Source of the DNA: Bacteroidota bacterium | GTDB lineage: Bacteria; Bacteroidota; Bacteroidia; Flavobacteriales_D; Crocinitomicaceae | Length of the DNA stretch: 50,381 bases | NCBI GenBank assembly: GCA_030148165.1 | Contig: JASBTZ010000002.1 | Span: 1-50,381, forward strand | Reading direction: 5' to 3' | Shown: positions 50,171 to 50,381 of the stretch, piece after piece | Position numbering within the stretch: the stretch's first letter is position 1 | Layout of the letters: each line of letters starts with the position of its first letter | Made by a program: the position numbers and the translations under genes | The notes under the pieces: generated by a model | What the model saw: only the letters and a program-made list of their open reading frames with translations | Databases searched by the model: none | What the model was told of the DNA's origin: nothing

Positions 50171-50381
50171 TTAGAATGATGGACAAGAAATGGTTCTAAA
50201 GGTCGGTGGTTTGTCATTACAATTTAAATTCAAACCTAGTGACACTTCGTGCGAACCTCCTGAAACACCATTGTTCAGTTTTGAAACCGTTACATCATAA
50301 CTGTAACCTAATCTAAAGCGATCTGTCTTTAAGCCTATCGACAGGATGAAAGCATCTCTGTTACGATACCACGCTCCTGCT
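50171..50381 (-). CDS. PorP/SprF family type IX secretion membrane protein (5' part outside window)
   Basis: The last 69 residues and the stop (TTA at 50171-50173) of a protein whose start lies beyond the window. The end reads FRLGYSYDVTVSKLNNG, SGGSHEVSLGLNLN and FRTISCPSF, the conserved end of the PorP/SprF outer-membrane family. These proteins attach or assemble type IX secretion substrates at the cell surface. Its stop is 47 bases from the gldJ start, so both are likely co-transcribed. Confidence 0.88.
   Translation of the reverse strand, partial: AGAWYRNRDAFILSIGLKTDRFRLGYSYDVTVSKLNNGVSGGSHEVSLGLNLNCNDKPPTFRTISCPSF

Overview
The window is a compact, moderately AT-rich chromosome segment from a member of the Bacteroidota, most likely a marine flavobacterium (order Flavobacteriales, perhaps near Crocinitomicaceae or Cryomorphaceae; the family is inference). 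Evidence: a GldJ-type lipoprotein next to the end of a PorP/SprF protein (type IX secretion and gliding family), DnaE with a fused N-terminal exonuclease, DUF1573 and GWxTD proteins, an NhaD Na+/H+ antiporter, promoters of the Bacteroidota form TTG-N18/19-TAnnTTTG, and few Shine-Dalgarno sequences. No insertion sequence, prophage, integron, CRISPR array or rRNA gene was seen. Almost every gene is intact; only the two edge genes (rpsF at the left, porP/sprF at the right) are cut by the window.

Layout. 1-4.1 kb: rpsF, aconitase, two small envelope proteins. 4.1-7.5 kb: dapD, ruvX, def, a lipoprotein and two DUF1573 proteins. 7.6-13.5 kb: dnaE, a SirB1-like transglutaminase-fold protein and a small secreted protein with an odd leader. 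13.5-18.5 kb: a membrane-anchored patatin-like enzyme with a thioesterase, dnaA, and a Cys-motif lipoprotein. 18.5-23.5 kb: yigZ, pckA, elbB, a lipoprotein, rimO. 23.5-29.3 kb: a five-gene signalling operon made of a free receiver, a membrane-tethered receiver, a LytTR regulator, a six-PAS hybrid histidine kinase and an HPt protein. 29.4-33.5 kb: xerD, aroQ, a glycosyltransferase, a GWxTD protein, tRNA-Ser. 33.5-38.5 kb: an MFS transporter, an SRPBCC protein, acs, a HisKA_2 sensor kinase, tRNA-Val. 38.5-45.5 kb: folC, tonB, exbD, exbB, nhaD, an amino-acid dehydrogenase and anmK, all on the minus strand. 45.5-50.4 kb: acyl-CoA dehydrogenase, murF, gldJ, porP/sprF.

Much of the content is housekeeping: replication (dnaA, dnaE, xerD), translation (rpsF, def, rimO, two tRNAs), cell wall (dapD, murF, anmK) and central carbon flow (aconitase, pckA, acs, acyl-CoA dehydrogenase, an amino-acid dehydrogenase), which together suit growth on acetate, fatty acids and amino acids with gluconeogenesis. 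NhaD beside an ExbB-ExbD-TonB set fits a marine Na+/H+ economy and TonB-dependent uptake.

The part most worth study is the 23.5-29.3 kb phosphorelay: the kinase has no visible membrane segment while one receiver carries a C-terminal membrane anchor, an inverted arrangement. Smaller leads are an orphan terminator plus a 30-codon leader ORF before the gene at 13086, a cluster of GGTTA motifs before dnaA, a DnaE whose PHP site has lost a ligand while an intact DEDDh exonuclease is fused in front, and start codons lying only a few bases after promoter elements.
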